Source of the DNA: Aliidongia dinghuensis
GTDB lineage: Bacteria > Pseudomonadota > Alphaproteobacteria > ATCC43930 > CGMCC-115725
Direction of reading: 5' to 3'
DNA length: 64,000 nt
NCBI RefSeq assembly: GCF_014643535.1
Contig: NZ_BMJQ01000016.1
Span: 124,001 to 188,000, forward strand
Below the pieces are notes generated by a model. It saw only the letters and a list, made by a program, of their open reading frames with translations. It did not search any database and was not told the DNA's origin. This document shows, in pieces, positions 20,101-27,929 of the stretch (positions within the stretch are counted from its first letter, which is position 1; each line of letters starts with the position of its first letter). A program made the translations under genes and the position numbers.

Positions 20101-20259
20101 CTCCGCCAGCCGCTCGGCATCGCGATCGTCGGCGGCCTGATCGTGAGCCAGGTGCTGACGCTGTTCACGACGCCGGTGATCTATCTGGCCTTCGACCGCA
20201 TCGCCGTCTGGGCCGCCGGCGGGCGGCGTGGCGCCGGTAGCGCGATCCATCCGTCATGA
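17146..20259 (+). CDS. RND multidrug efflux permease, MdtB-like
   Basis: 1037-aa inner-membrane proton antiporter of the HAE1 RND family, twelve membrane helices with two large periplasmic loops. The TM4 proton-relay Asp pair is in TGFVVDDAIVMIEN, and the C-terminal half has the GIVKKNAIMMIDFA motif. The docking hairpin before VPLSAIVHA is of normal length. With the next gene it probably forms a heterotrimeric pump as in MdtABC systems. It overlaps both neighbours by 4 bp. Confidence 0.95.
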   Translation: MSPSRPFILRPVGTSLLMMAILLVGIVAYRFLPISALPEVDYPTIQVQTFYPGASPEVMATAVTAPLERQFGQMPGLNQMSSISSGGASVITLQFNLDLNLDVAEQEVQAAINAGGNLLPSDLPTPPVYAKVNPADTPILTLAISSKTLPLTKVEDLVDVRLAQKISQRPGVGLVSISGGQRPAVRVVMNPRALASYGLAIDDIRTIISNQNVNTPKGSFDGATQSTTINANDQLTSTDQYRGLIVAYKNGRPIHLSDVGEVVDGAENTELSAWADRTPSVILNVQRQPGSNVIQVVDGIKALLPQMQATLPAALDVRVLTDRTTTIRASVSDVEFELGLAVALVVLVIFLFLRNLPATVIPSLSVPLSLVGTLAAMYLLGFSLDNLSLMALTIATGFVVDDAIVMIENIARYVEEGDTPLEAALKGSDEIGFTIISLTVSLIAVLIPLLFMGDVVGRLFHEFAITLAVTIVISAVVSLTLVPMLCALMVKHRPAASRNRFDLAAERAFNGLIERYGVALNWVLDRQPATLVVAVLTLGLTVLLYVWIPKGFFPVQDTGAIQGISEASQSISFGAMAANQQALADAILKDPDVESLSSFIGVDGSNTTLNAGRLLINLKPKDERTGDASAIIRRLNEEVRQVPGITLYMQPVQDLTIDSTVSRAQYLFFLENPDATQFNTWVPKLIERLSRLPEFSDVASDLQQQGKALDLTIDRGTAARFGITPATVDNALYDTFGQRIVSTLYTQSNQYRVILRAETQNAQTIQQALDGLYLPSATSTTGQVPLSAIVHASERTNPLSVQHLGQFPSTSISFNLAPGASLGQAVTEIDQAERDIGLPDSFLTAYQGALSAFQSSLSNELLLIVAALVAVYVVLGVLYESFIHPITILSTLPSAGVGALLALRLFGDDLDIIGIIGIILLIGIVKKNAIMMIDFALVAERIEGKHPRDAIHQACLLRFRPILMTTMAALLGALPLMLGHGTGSELRQPLGIAIVGGLIVSQVLTLFTTPVIYLAFDRIAVWAAGGRRGAGSAIHPS

Positions 20260-23200
20260 GCATCTCCGCGCCCTTCATCAGCCGCCCGGTCGCGACCACG
20301 CTCTTGACGATCGCGATCGCGCTCGCGGGCGTGCTCGCCTTCGCGAAGCTGCCGGTGGCGCCGCTGCCCGAGGTCGATTTTCCGACCATCTCGGTCTCGG
20401 CCCAGTTGCCCGGCGCCAATCCCGAGACGGTCGCAACCAGCCTCGCGAGCCCGCTTGAGCGCCACCTGGGCCAGATCGCCGACGTGACGGAGATCACGTC
20501 GCAGAGCCAGACCGGCCAGGCGCGCATCACGCTGCAGTTCGACCTCTCCCGCGACATCGACGGCGCCGCACGCGACGTGCAGGCGGCGATCAATGCCGCG
20601 CGCGCCGACCTGCCGGCGAACCTCTTGGGCAACCCGACCTACCGCAAGGTCAACCCGGCCGACGCGCCGGTGCTGATCCTGGCACTCACCTCGAAGACGC
20701 TGACGCGCGGCCAGATGTACGACGCGGCGAGCACGGTCCTGGCCCAGGACCTGTCGCAGCTCGCCGGCGTCGGCCAGGTGATCATCAGCGGTGCGGCACT
20801 GCCGGCCGTGCGCGTCGAGCTCAACCCGCAGGCGCTCTTCAACTATGGCATCGGGCTCGAGGACGTGCGCTCCGCCCTCTCCTCGGCCAATGCCAACGCA
20901 CCCAAGGGCACGATCGAGCTCAGCGACCAGCGCTACCAGATCTACACGAACGACCAGGCAACCCACGCCGCCGACTACAAGCCGCTCGTCGTGGCCTATC
21001 GCAACGGTCGTGCCGTGCGGCTGCAGGACGTGGCCGACGTGCTCGATTCGGTGCAGGACCTGCGCAACCTCGGCCTTGCCAACGGCCAGCCGGCCGTGCT
21101 GGTCATCGTGTTCCGCTCGCCCGGCGCCAACATCATCACGACCGTCGACGGCGTGCGCCAGGCGGTGCCGAAGCTCAAGGCGGCGCTGCCCCACGACATC
21201 GACATCACGTTCGCCAGCGATCGCACGACGACGATCCGCGCCTCGCTCGCCGAGACCGAGCGCACGCTCCTGATCTCCGTCGCCCTGGTGACGCTCGTCG
21301 TCTACGCGTTCCTGCGCAACCTCCGTGCGACGCTCATCCCCGCGGTCGCCGTGCCGGTCTCGGTCATCGGCACGTTCGGCGCGATGTATCTCCTGAACTT
21401 CAGCCTCGACAACCTGTCGCTGATGGCACTCACCATCTCGACCGGCTTCGTCGTCGACGACGCGGTCGTCGTGCTCGAAAACATCTCGCGCCATCTCGAA
21501 GCCGGCCTCACGCGGCGGGAGGCCACACTCCTGGGCGCGCGCGAGGTGGGCTTCACCGTCGTCTCGATCACCATCTCGCTCATCGCCGTGTTCCTGCCGA
21601 TCCTGCTGATGGGCGGCATCGTCGGCCGGCTGTTCCGCGAGTTCGCGCTGACGCTCTCGCTCGCCATCCTGATCTCGATGGCGATCTCGCTCACGACGAC
21701 GCCGATGCTGTGCTCACTGTTCCTGAAGCTGAACCCGCGCCACCCAGTGCGGCAGCAGCGGCGCACGTTCTTCGATCGGGCGCAGGATTTTTACGCCCGC
21801 ACGCTCGCAGCCGCCCTCGACCATCGCCGGCTCGTACTGTTGGCGCTGATTGCGACGGTCAGTCTCAACGTGGCGCTGATCGTGGAGATTCCAAAGGGCT
21901 TCTTTCCGACCCAGGACACCGGCCGACTCATCGGCGCGCTCCAGGCTGACCAGAGCACGTCCTTTCAGCTGATGAGCCAGAAGCTGACACAGATGATGGA
22001 CATCGTGCGCCGCGATCCGGCGGTCGAATCCGTCGTGGGCTCGACCGGTGCCGGCGGTGGCGGTGGCGCGTCGCAGACCAACACCGGCAGCGTCTATGTG
22101 GCGCTGAAGCCGCGCGGCAGCCGCGACAACATCGACACGGTGATGGCGCGGCTCCGGCGCAACCTGTCCCACGTGCCGGGCGGCCGGCTGTTCCTGCAGC
22201 CGGTGCAGGACATTCGCGTCGGTGGCCGGCAGAGCAACGCCGCCTACCAGTTCACGCTCCAGGGCCAGGACACGGCCGAGGTCTATACCTGGGCGCCCCG
22301 GCTGCTCGACGCGCTGCAGAACGACCCGAACCTGGCCGACGTAAGTTCGGACCAGCAGCAGAAGGGGCTCGAGACCGATCTCACGATCGACCGCGCGACC
22401 GCGTCCCGCCTCGGCGTCACCGCGGCCGAGATCGACAACACGCTCTATGACGCGTTCGGCCAGCGCGCCGTCTCGACCATCTTCAATGCGCTGAACCAGT
22501 ACCGCGTCATCATGGAGGTGGCGCCGCGCTACTGGCAGAGCCCGGAGATGCTGAACCAGATCTGGGTCAGCACGTCGGGTGGGTCCGCGAGCGGCACCGC
22601 GACCTCAAACCTGCCCGCCGGCACCGTCACCGCCGGCACGAGTGCCGCCAGCGCCGGCGCCGGCGACTCCGCGCGCAATGCCAGCCAGAACTCGATCAGC
22701 TCGACCGGCAAGGGCAACGGCTCGGCCGGCGCCGCCGTCAGCACGGGCAAGGAGACCATGATCCCGCTCTCGGCCATCGCCCATTTCGGCCCCGGCAACA
22801 CGCCGCTCGCGGTCAATCACCAGAGCCAGTTCGTCGCGACCACGATCTCGTTCAACCTGCCGCCGGGCAAATCGCTGAGCGACGCCTCGACCGCCATCGA
22901 CAATGCCATGCGGAACCTCAAGATGCCGTCCGACCTGGTCGGCACTTTCGCCGGCACGGCGCAGACGTTCCAATCCTCGCTCTCGGACGAGGAGCTCCTG
23001 ATCGCGGCGGCCCTCGCCGCCGTCTATATCGTGCTGGGCGTGCTCTACGAGAGCTACATCCACCCGCTCACCATTCTCTCGACCCTGCCGTCGGCCGGCG
23101 TCGGCGCCGTGCTGGCGCTCATGCTGTTCCGCCTCGACTTCACCATCATCGCCATGATCGGCGTGATCCTCTTGATCGGCATCGTGAAGAAGAACGCGAT

Positions 23201-23513
23201 CCTGATGATCGATTTCGCGCTCGAGGCGGAGCGCACGCGCGGGCTCGACAGCCGGGCCGCCATCCTCGAGGCCTGCATGATGCGCTTCCGGCCGATCATG
23301 ATGACGACCGCGGCGGCGCTTCTGGGCGCACTCCCCCTCGCCTTCAGCACGGGCGACGGCAGCGAGCTCCGGCAGCCCTTGGGCGTCGCGATCGTCGGCG
23401 GCCTGATCCTGAGCCAGGCGCTCACCCTCTACACGACCCCGGTCGTCTATCTCTATCTCGACCGGCTTCGCCCGCGCGCGCGGCGTGTCCTGCAGGCGGA
23501 GGCCGCACGATGA
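20256..23513 (+). CDS. RND multidrug efflux permease, MdtC-like, with low-complexity insertion
   Basis: 1085-aa RND pump paralogous to the preceding one, with the TM4 motif TGFVVDDAVVVLEN and GIVKKNAILMIDFALEAER. It is about 50-60 residues longer than usual because of a Ser/Gly/Ala/Thr/Asn-rich insertion at about residues 776-834 (22583-22757). The insertion interrupts a beta-hairpin just before MIPLSAIAHFGPGNTPL, the position equivalent to the AcrB docking-domain hairpin. Otherwise it follows E. coli MdtC closely, for example NHQSQFVATTISFNLPPGKS. It overlaps the channel gene by 4 bp. Confidence 0.95.
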   Translation: MSISAPFISRPVATTLLTIAIALAGVLAFAKLPVAPLPEVDFPTISVSAQLPGANPETVATSLASPLERHLGQIADVTEITSQSQTGQARITLQFDLSRDIDGAARDVQAAINAARADLPANLLGNPTYRKVNPADAPVLILALTSKTLTRGQMYDAASTVLAQDLSQLAGVGQVIISGAALPAVRVELNPQALFNYGIGLEDVRSALSSANANAPKGTIELSDQRYQIYTNDQATHAADYKPLVVAYRNGRAVRLQDVADVLDSVQDLRNLGLANGQPAVLVIVFRSPGANIITTVDGVRQAVPKLKAALPHDIDITFASDRTTTIRASLAETERTLLISVALVTLVVYAFLRNLRATLIPAVAVPVSVIGTFGAMYLLNFSLDNLSLMALTISTGFVVDDAVVVLENISRHLEAGLTRREATLLGAREVGFTVVSITISLIAVFLPILLMGGIVGRLFREFALTLSLAILISMAISLTTTPMLCSLFLKLNPRHPVRQQRRTFFDRAQDFYARTLAAALDHRRLVLLALIATVSLNVALIVEIPKGFFPTQDTGRLIGALQADQSTSFQLMSQKLTQMMDIVRRDPAVESVVGSTGAGGGGGASQTNTGSVYVALKPRGSRDNIDTVMARLRRNLSHVPGGRLFLQPVQDIRVGGRQSNAAYQFTLQGQDTAEVYTWAPRLLDALQNDPNLADVSSDQQQKGLETDLTIDRATASRLGVTAAEIDNTLYDAFGQRAVSTIFNALNQYRVIMEVAPRYWQSPEMLNQIWVSTSGGSASGTATSNLPAGTVTAGTSAASAGAGDSARNASQNSISSTGKGNGSAGAAVSTGKETMIPLSAIAHFGPGNTPLAVNHQSQFVATTISFNLPPGKSLSDASTAIDNAMRNLKMPSDLVGTFAGTAQTFQSSLSDEELLIAAALAAVYIVLGVLYESYIHPLTILSTLPSAGVGAVLALMLFRLDFTIIAMIGVILLIGIVKKNAILMIDFALEAERTRGLDSRAAILEACMMRFRPIMMTTAAALLGALPLAFSTGDGSELRQPLGVAIVGGLILSQALTLYTTPVVYLYLDRLRPRARRVLQAEAAR

Positions 23514-24934
23514 AGCAGCACGTTTCCCTGGTCGTCGTGGCGCTGGTCGCCGGCTGCACGGTCGGCCCCGACTACAAGCGCCCCGATGCGCCCACGGCTG
23601 CCGCCTTCAAGGAGGCGCCGCCCGAGGGCTGGAAGCTCAGCCAGCCGATCGACAGCCTGCCCAAGGGCGCCTGGTGGACGATCTATCACGACCCGACGCT
23701 GGATCAGCTGGAAAGCCAGGTCGCGCTCTCGAACCAGAACATCAAGAGCTTCGAGGCGCAGTACCGCCAGGCGCAGGCGATCGTCGACGAGGCGCGCTCG
23801 CAGGAGTGGCCGACGATCGGGCTCACGGCGGACGCGACGCGCAGCCGCAGCAGCAGCGGTTCGTCGAGCAGCTCTGCGGTCAACCACCGCGCGCGCACTC
23901 AATTTACCGGCGAGGCCACCGCCTCGTGGGATCTCGACCTCTGGGGCAAGATCCGCCGCCAGGTCGAGAGCGACGTGGCCGCGAGCCAGGTGAGCGCCGC
24001 CGATCTGGCGAACGCGACACTCTCGGCCGAGGAAACGCTCGCCAACGACTATTTCCAGCTGCGCTTCCAGGACGCGCTGACCCAGCTGCTGACCGATACG
24101 GTCAAAGCGGACGAGGAGGCGCTGCGCATCACGCAGAACCAGTACGCGGCCGGCACGACGGCGCCGTCGGACGTGGCGCAGGCCGAGACCGTCCTCGCCG
24201 CCGCCCGGGCGGAGCTCATCGCCGCGGGCATCCAGCGGCAGAGCTTCGAGCACGCGATCGCGGTCTTGACCGGCCAGCCGCCGGCGGCGCTCACCATCCC
24301 GCCCGGCACCTTGGCAAACGAGGTGCCGAACGTGCCGGCCGGCCTACCCTCGACCCTGCTCGAACGCCGGCCCGACATCGCCTCGGCCGAGCGCACCATG
24401 GCCGAAGAGAACGCGCTCATAGGCGTCGCAGTCGCGGCCTATTACCCGGACGTCTCGCTCTCCGGCGACTACGGCTTCATCGGCGGCAACCCGCTCGGCA
24501 AGCTGTTTCGGGCGGCAAACCGCGTCTGGTCGCTCGGCGCCAATGCCAGCGAGACGCTGTTCGATGCGGGCGAGCGCGGTGCCGCGGTCAAGGCGGCCGA
24601 AGCCACCTATGACAAGAGCGTCGCCGACTACCGCCAGACCGTGCTGACCGCGTTCCAGCAGGTCGAGGACGAGCTGTCGAGCCTGCGCATCCTGGAGAAG
24701 CAGGCAGCGGCCGAGGCCGAGGCGGTCCGCGCCGCCCAGCGCTCGCTCGACATCGCGCTCAACGAATACCGCGCCGGCACCGTCGCCTATACCACCGTGG
24801 TGACGGCGCAGACGGCGCTCCTGAGCGACCAGCAGTCCGAGCTGCAGGTGCGCGAGAGCCGCATGGTCGCAAGCGCGACACTCGTTGCGGCGCTCGGCGG
24901 CGGCTGGAGCACGGACGAGTTGGCGAAGAAGTGA
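23510..24934 (+). CDS. RND efflux outer-membrane channel lipoprotein (NodT/OprM family)
   Basis: 474-aa TolC-like channel. The signal peptide ends in lipobox LVAGC with the family N-terminus TVGPDYKRPD. Two repeated outer-membrane efflux domains follow, including TGEATASWDLDLWGKIRR and LPSTLLERRPDIASAERTM. It is the last gene of the adaptor/pump/pump/channel operon, which therefore encodes a complete tripartite machine. Drug specificity cannot be read from the sequence. Confidence 0.95.
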   Translation: MKQHVSLVVVALVAGCTVGPDYKRPDAPTAAAFKEAPPEGWKLSQPIDSLPKGAWWTIYHDPTLDQLESQVALSNQNIKSFEAQYRQAQAIVDEARSQEWPTIGLTADATRSRSSSGSSSSSAVNHRARTQFTGEATASWDLDLWGKIRRQVESDVAASQVSAADLANATLSAEETLANDYFQLRFQDALTQLLTDTVKADEEALRITQNQYAAGTTAPSDVAQAETVLAAARAELIAAGIQRQSFEHAIAVLTGQPPAALTIPPGTLANEVPNVPAGLPSTLLERRPDIASAERTMAEENALIGVAVAAYYPDVSLSGDYGFIGGNPLGKLFRAANRVWSLGANASETLFDAGERGAAVKAAEATYDKSVADYRQTVLTAFQQVEDELSSLRILEKQAAAEAEAVRAAQRSLDIALNEYRAGTVAYTTVVTAQTALLSDQQSELQVRESRMVASATLVAALGGGWSTDELAKK

Positions 24935-25023
24935 AGTCACCTCAGGAGACCGATATGGTCAAACCGCCCTATCAGCGGCATCCGCGCCGGGAAGCGCGCT
25001 GTACGGTGCCAGCCGCCTAAAGA

Positions 25024-25329
25024 TCAGCGCCGCGTGGCAGAAGCGCGCTTATCTTCGTTTTCCGGAACATCGAGCCAGCCTTCCGGAATTTCGTCACCTT
25101 CCTGCGGTGGCAGCGTTCCTGCCTTCGCGATGATCCGTTTGAAATCTTCGGGATTGGCCCCGGCGGCCCTCGCTTCGAAGTATCTGGCCGTCTTGAGCTC
25201 GGCCAACCGCCTCGCGACAGCCACTGTGATGAACGTATTGATGGAAGTGGCCTCCGCTTCCGCGGCTTCTTTGACCTCGTTCATGATCGAGGTCGGAAGC
25301 CGGAGAGCGTAGCCGGTGACGGTCGCCAT
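25024..25329 (-). CDS. Putative antitoxin, ribbon-helix-helix / HicB-like
   Basis: 101-aa protein whose N-terminus (TGYALRLPTSIMNEVKEAAEAEATSINTF, here split) has the beta-strand/two-helix pattern of a ribbon-helix-helix DNA-binding domain. The acidic C-terminal tail (LPPQEGDEIPEGWLDVPENED) resembles toxin-binding segments of antitoxins. A strong Shine-Dalgarno sequence (AAGGAGGAT) precedes the ATG at 25329. It overlaps the end of the upstream PIN gene by 49 bp, an unusual toxin-first order. It probably represses its own promoter via the palindrome at 25794-25809. Confidence 0.75.
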   Translation of the reverse strand: MATVTGYALRLPTSIMNEVKEAAEAEATSINTFITVAVARRLAELKTARYFEARAAGANPEDFKRIIAKAGTLPPQEGDEIPEGWLDVPENEDKRASATRR

Positions 25330-25754
25330 TGTATCCTCCTTAACACATCACCAGGCCGAATGGCGTGGATTCCCGGCCCTTCTTCCGCCGTCACCGACGA
25401 GCGATAGTCCTTCACGTTGAAGGTCACCAGCGCTTCGGCCGCCCCATTGAGCACCACGTCGACGAAGATTTCGTCGTCCGGATCGCGGATTGAAGGCCTG
25501 TAGCGGAAATGAGGCGTCACCGCTTCGCAAATCGCGGCAAAGCCGTCGAGAAAGACTTCCACGTCGTTCGCGTCCAGACCCATCTGGTTCAGGTGCTCGG
25601 GCCTTTTCAGCACGGCCTCGTATTCGACCATCGTCGCGACGCTGGCGAGCGGCTGGATGATGCCCTCCCACGCCGCGATCAGCAGGATACGCGACGCCCC
25701 GTCCGGACTTCTCAATCCACTGAGGACCACGTCCGTGTCCAGTACGAGCCTCAT
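25281..25754 (-). CDS. Putative toxin, PIN-domain ribonuclease
   Basis: 157-aa PIN-family protein of the TA-linked COG1569 type. It opens MRLVLDTDVVLSGLRSP with the first acidic residue. Further acidic sites are VEYEAVL (Glu), DPDDEIFVDVVLNGAAEALVT (Asp cluster) and FNVKDY. Such domains cleave RNA, often tRNA or mRNA, using Mg2+. The ATG at 25754 was chosen because homology begins there; an upstream TTG at 25790 would add twelve residues with no family match. The antitoxin gene follows with overlapping ends. Confidence 0.8.
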   Translation of the reverse strand: MRLVLDTDVVLSGLRSPDGASRILLIAAWEGIIQPLASVATMVEYEAVLKRPEHLNQMGLDANDVEVFLDGFAAICEAVTPHFRYRPSIRDPDDEIFVDVVLNGAAEALVTFNVKDYRSSVTAEEGPGIHAIRPGDVLRRIQWRPSPATLSGFRPRS

Positions 25755-25793
25755 ATCATATTCAATATCGCAGATGGGTTCATGCAGCAAGCA

Positions 25794-25809
25794 ATATCAT
25801 ATATGATAT
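25794..25809 (-). promoter_or_regulatory. Perfect palindrome, likely autoregulatory operator of the PIN/antitoxin operon
   Basis: ATATCATATATGATAT is a perfect 16-bp palindrome, strikingly AT-rich in this GC-rich DNA, 40 bp upstream of the toxin ATG. A nine-base match to its left half (ATATCATAT) recurs at 25753-25761 over the toxin start, 41 bp away, about four helical turns. The TATGAT within it could also serve as a -10 element. Confidence 0.65.
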
Positions 25810-26071
25810 GATCCGCAAGGTTCAGCAACGGCCGCGTCCTTGGCGGCTCGTTCCCGCTGGTCGAGAATAGCGACCGCGACCCGCTTGTCGGGCGATTAGC
25901 CGACAGTGCGTCACCTACAATCGGCTCTTTTGCTGAAGCACAAGGCAGGGAAGCACACCGCTGCTTGCCATCACGCGGCAGCGCCACCTCTTCCTCTCCC
26001 TGCAGAGCGGAGAAGAATTCGCATTCGAAGCACCGACCGCGGGTTCAACGTTTGAGCGGAACGACTTGCCC
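25810..26071. other. Intergenic region between PIN operon and hslO
   Basis: 262 bp following the operator. I see no gene with a ribosome-binding site or homology, and no clear terminator for hslO. It includes a few lower-GC stretches. Confidence 0.5.
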
Positions 26072-27004
26072 TCACGCCGCGTCGAACAGCGCCTCGATCT
26101 GGGCCGGGGTGAACTCGTATTTGGTCGAGCAGAACTCGCAGTCGACCGTGACCTTGCCGTCGACCTCGAGCCCGGCCATCTCGTCGCGTGGCAGCGAGCG
26201 CAGCACGCGGGAGATGCGCTCGCGCGAGCAGCGGCAGAGCGCCTGCAGCCGCTCGGCCGGCCAGCCGCGCACGCCGTCTTCGTGGAACAGGCGATAAAGC
26301 AGGTCCTCGGCCGGCAGGTTCGGGTCAGTGAGCTCGGCCGAGGTACAGCTGCCAAGGAAGCTCAGGGCCCGGTTCCAGCCCTCGTCCGCCGCCTCTTGGT
26401 TGGCGACCACCGGATGCTCCGCCTCGCCGCCCTCGGCCGGCAGGCGCTGCAGCATCAGGCCGGCGGCACGCCAGCGGCCGGGCTTGCCGTCGGCATCCGG
26501 CTCGCCGCGGGCGACGGCGAGCTTGAGCCCGGTCGCGATCTGCTCCGACTGAGCGAAATAATGGGCGGCGCATTCGGCGAGCGTGCCGCCGTCCAAGGCC
26601 ACGATGCCCTGGTAGCGGTCCGTGTTCACACCCTGGTCGACCGTGAAGGCGAGATAGCCGGACCCCAGCAGGCGCGGCACCGGCGGCGTGTCGGCCGCAG
26701 CGTCGAGCGCAGCCAGCGCCTCGGCATCGTATTGCGCATAGCCGCGCACGGCGCCGGCCGAGGTGACGTCGGCCACGACGAGGCGGACCGGCCCGTCGCC
26801 CTTGGTCTGCAGCGTGAACACGCCATCATACTTGAGGGCACCCGCGAGCAGGGCCGCGAGCGTCACCGCTTCGCACAAGAGGCTTGCGACCGCATCCGGA
26901 TAGCCGTGCTGCGTGATGATCTTGTCGACCGCCGAATTGAAGCGGACGAGGCGGCCGCGCAGTGCGGTCGCCTCGATCTGGAACGGCAGGATCAGGTCGT
27001 CCAT
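26072..27004 (-). CDS. hslO: Hsp33 redox-regulated chaperone
   Basis: 310-aa cytoplasmic holdase activated by oxidation. The C-terminal zinc switch has the CxC and CxxC pairs (LCRCSRERI and DCEFCSTKYEF). The N-terminal domain shows LLCEAVTLAALLAG and GYLAFTVDQGV. ATG 27004 (MDDLILPFQIE) lies two bases after the argF stop and is preferred to a GTG at 27019 that would overlap argF. It is the third gene of argD-argF-hslO, an arrangement I recall from other alphaproteobacteria. Confidence 0.95.
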   Translation of the reverse strand: MDDLILPFQIEATALRGRLVRFNSAVDKIITQHGYPDAVASLLCEAVTLAALLAGALKYDGVFTLQTKGDGPVRLVVADVTSAGAVRGYAQYDAEALAALDAAADTPPVPRLLGSGYLAFTVDQGVNTDRYQGIVALDGGTLAECAAHYFAQSEQIATGLKLAVARGEPDADGKPGRWRAAGLMLQRLPAEGGEAEHPVVANQEAADEGWNRALSFLGSCTSAELTDPNLPAEDLLYRLFHEDGVRGWPAERLQALCRCSRERISRVLRSLPRDEMAGLEVDGKVTVDCEFCSTKYEFTPAQIEALFDAA

Positions 27005-27006
27005 GG

Positions 27007-27927
27007 TCAGGCGAGGCACCAGGCGAGAATCCCCTTCTGCGCGTGGAGGCGATTCTCCGCCTCGTCCCAGACGACGGACTGCGGCCCATCGATGACCGCC
27101 GCCGTCACTTCCTCGCCGCGCTTTGCCGGCAGGCAGTGCATGAAGATCGCATCCGGTTTGGCCGCCGCCATCAGCCGCTCGTCGACCCGATAGGGCGCCA
27201 GCATGTTGTGCCGGTTGACGCTCGCCTCGACGCCCATCGACACCCAGGTGTCGGTCACGATGCAGTCGGCGTCCTTGACCGCCGCCGTCGGATCGCCCAG
27301 CACGGTCACCTTGCCGCCCTCGGCCCTGGCCCAGTCGATCAGGCGCTGGGCCGGCTGCAGCGGCTCAGGCGATGCCACGCGCAGCTCGAAGCCGAAGCGG
27401 ACCGCGGCATGGATCCACGAGGTCGCGACGTTGTTGCCGTCGCCGCTCCAGGCCACGACCTGCTTCTCGAGCGCGCCGCGCTGCTCCTCGAGCGTCATGA
27501 GGTCGGCCATGATCTGGCACGGGTGGCTGAGATCGGTCAGGCCGTTGATCACCGGAACGGTGGCATAGGCTGCCATCTCGTCGAGCTTCGCCTTCTCCGT
27601 CGTGCGCATCATGATCGCGTCGACATAGCGCGACAGCACGCGCGCCGTGTCGGCGACCGGCTCGCCGCGGCCCATCTGGCTGTCCGACGCCGACAGCACG
27701 ACCACGTCGCCGCCGAGCTGGCGCATGGCCAGCTCGAACGACACACGGGTTCGGGTCGACGGCTTCTCGAACACCATGGCGAGCGTCTTGCCGGCGAGCG
27801 GATGATGCTTCGAGCCCGCCCCCGGCTTGACCGCCGGGTGCTTATAGGCGTGCCCCATGTCGAGGATGCGCCGGAGCTCGTTCGTCTTCAGCAGGTCGAG
27901 GTCAAGAAAGTGCCTGGGCGCCGTCAC
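27007..27927 (-). CDS. argF: Ornithine carbamoyltransferase
   Basis: 306-aa enzyme making citrulline from ornithine and carbamoyl phosphate. The carbamoyl-phosphate loop STRTRVSFE is at residues 57-65, HPCQIMADLMT is the second substrate motif and the ornithine-site HCLPAKRGEEVT is near residue 260. It starts 2 bp after the argD stop, so the two are translationally coupled. Confidence 0.97.
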   Translation of the reverse strand: MTAPRHFLDLDLLKTNELRRILDMGHAYKHPAVKPGAGSKHHPLAGKTLAMVFEKPSTRTRVSFELAMRQLGGDVVVLSASDSQMGRGEPVADTARVLSRYVDAIMMRTTEKAKLDEMAAYATVPVINGLTDLSHPCQIMADLMTLEEQRGALEKQVVAWSGDGNNVATSWIHAAVRFGFELRVASPEPLQPAQRLIDWARAEGGKVTVLGDPTAAVKDADCIVTDTWVSMGVEASVNRHNMLAPYRVDERLMAAAKPDAIFMHCLPAKRGEEVTAAVIDGPQSVVWDEAENRLHAQKGILAWCLA

Positions 27928-27929
27928 GG

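Noticed and set aside
25810..26071. Mobile-element remnant next to the PIN/antitoxin pair
   Set aside because: No terminal inverted repeats, transposase or integrase fragments or target duplication are visible.
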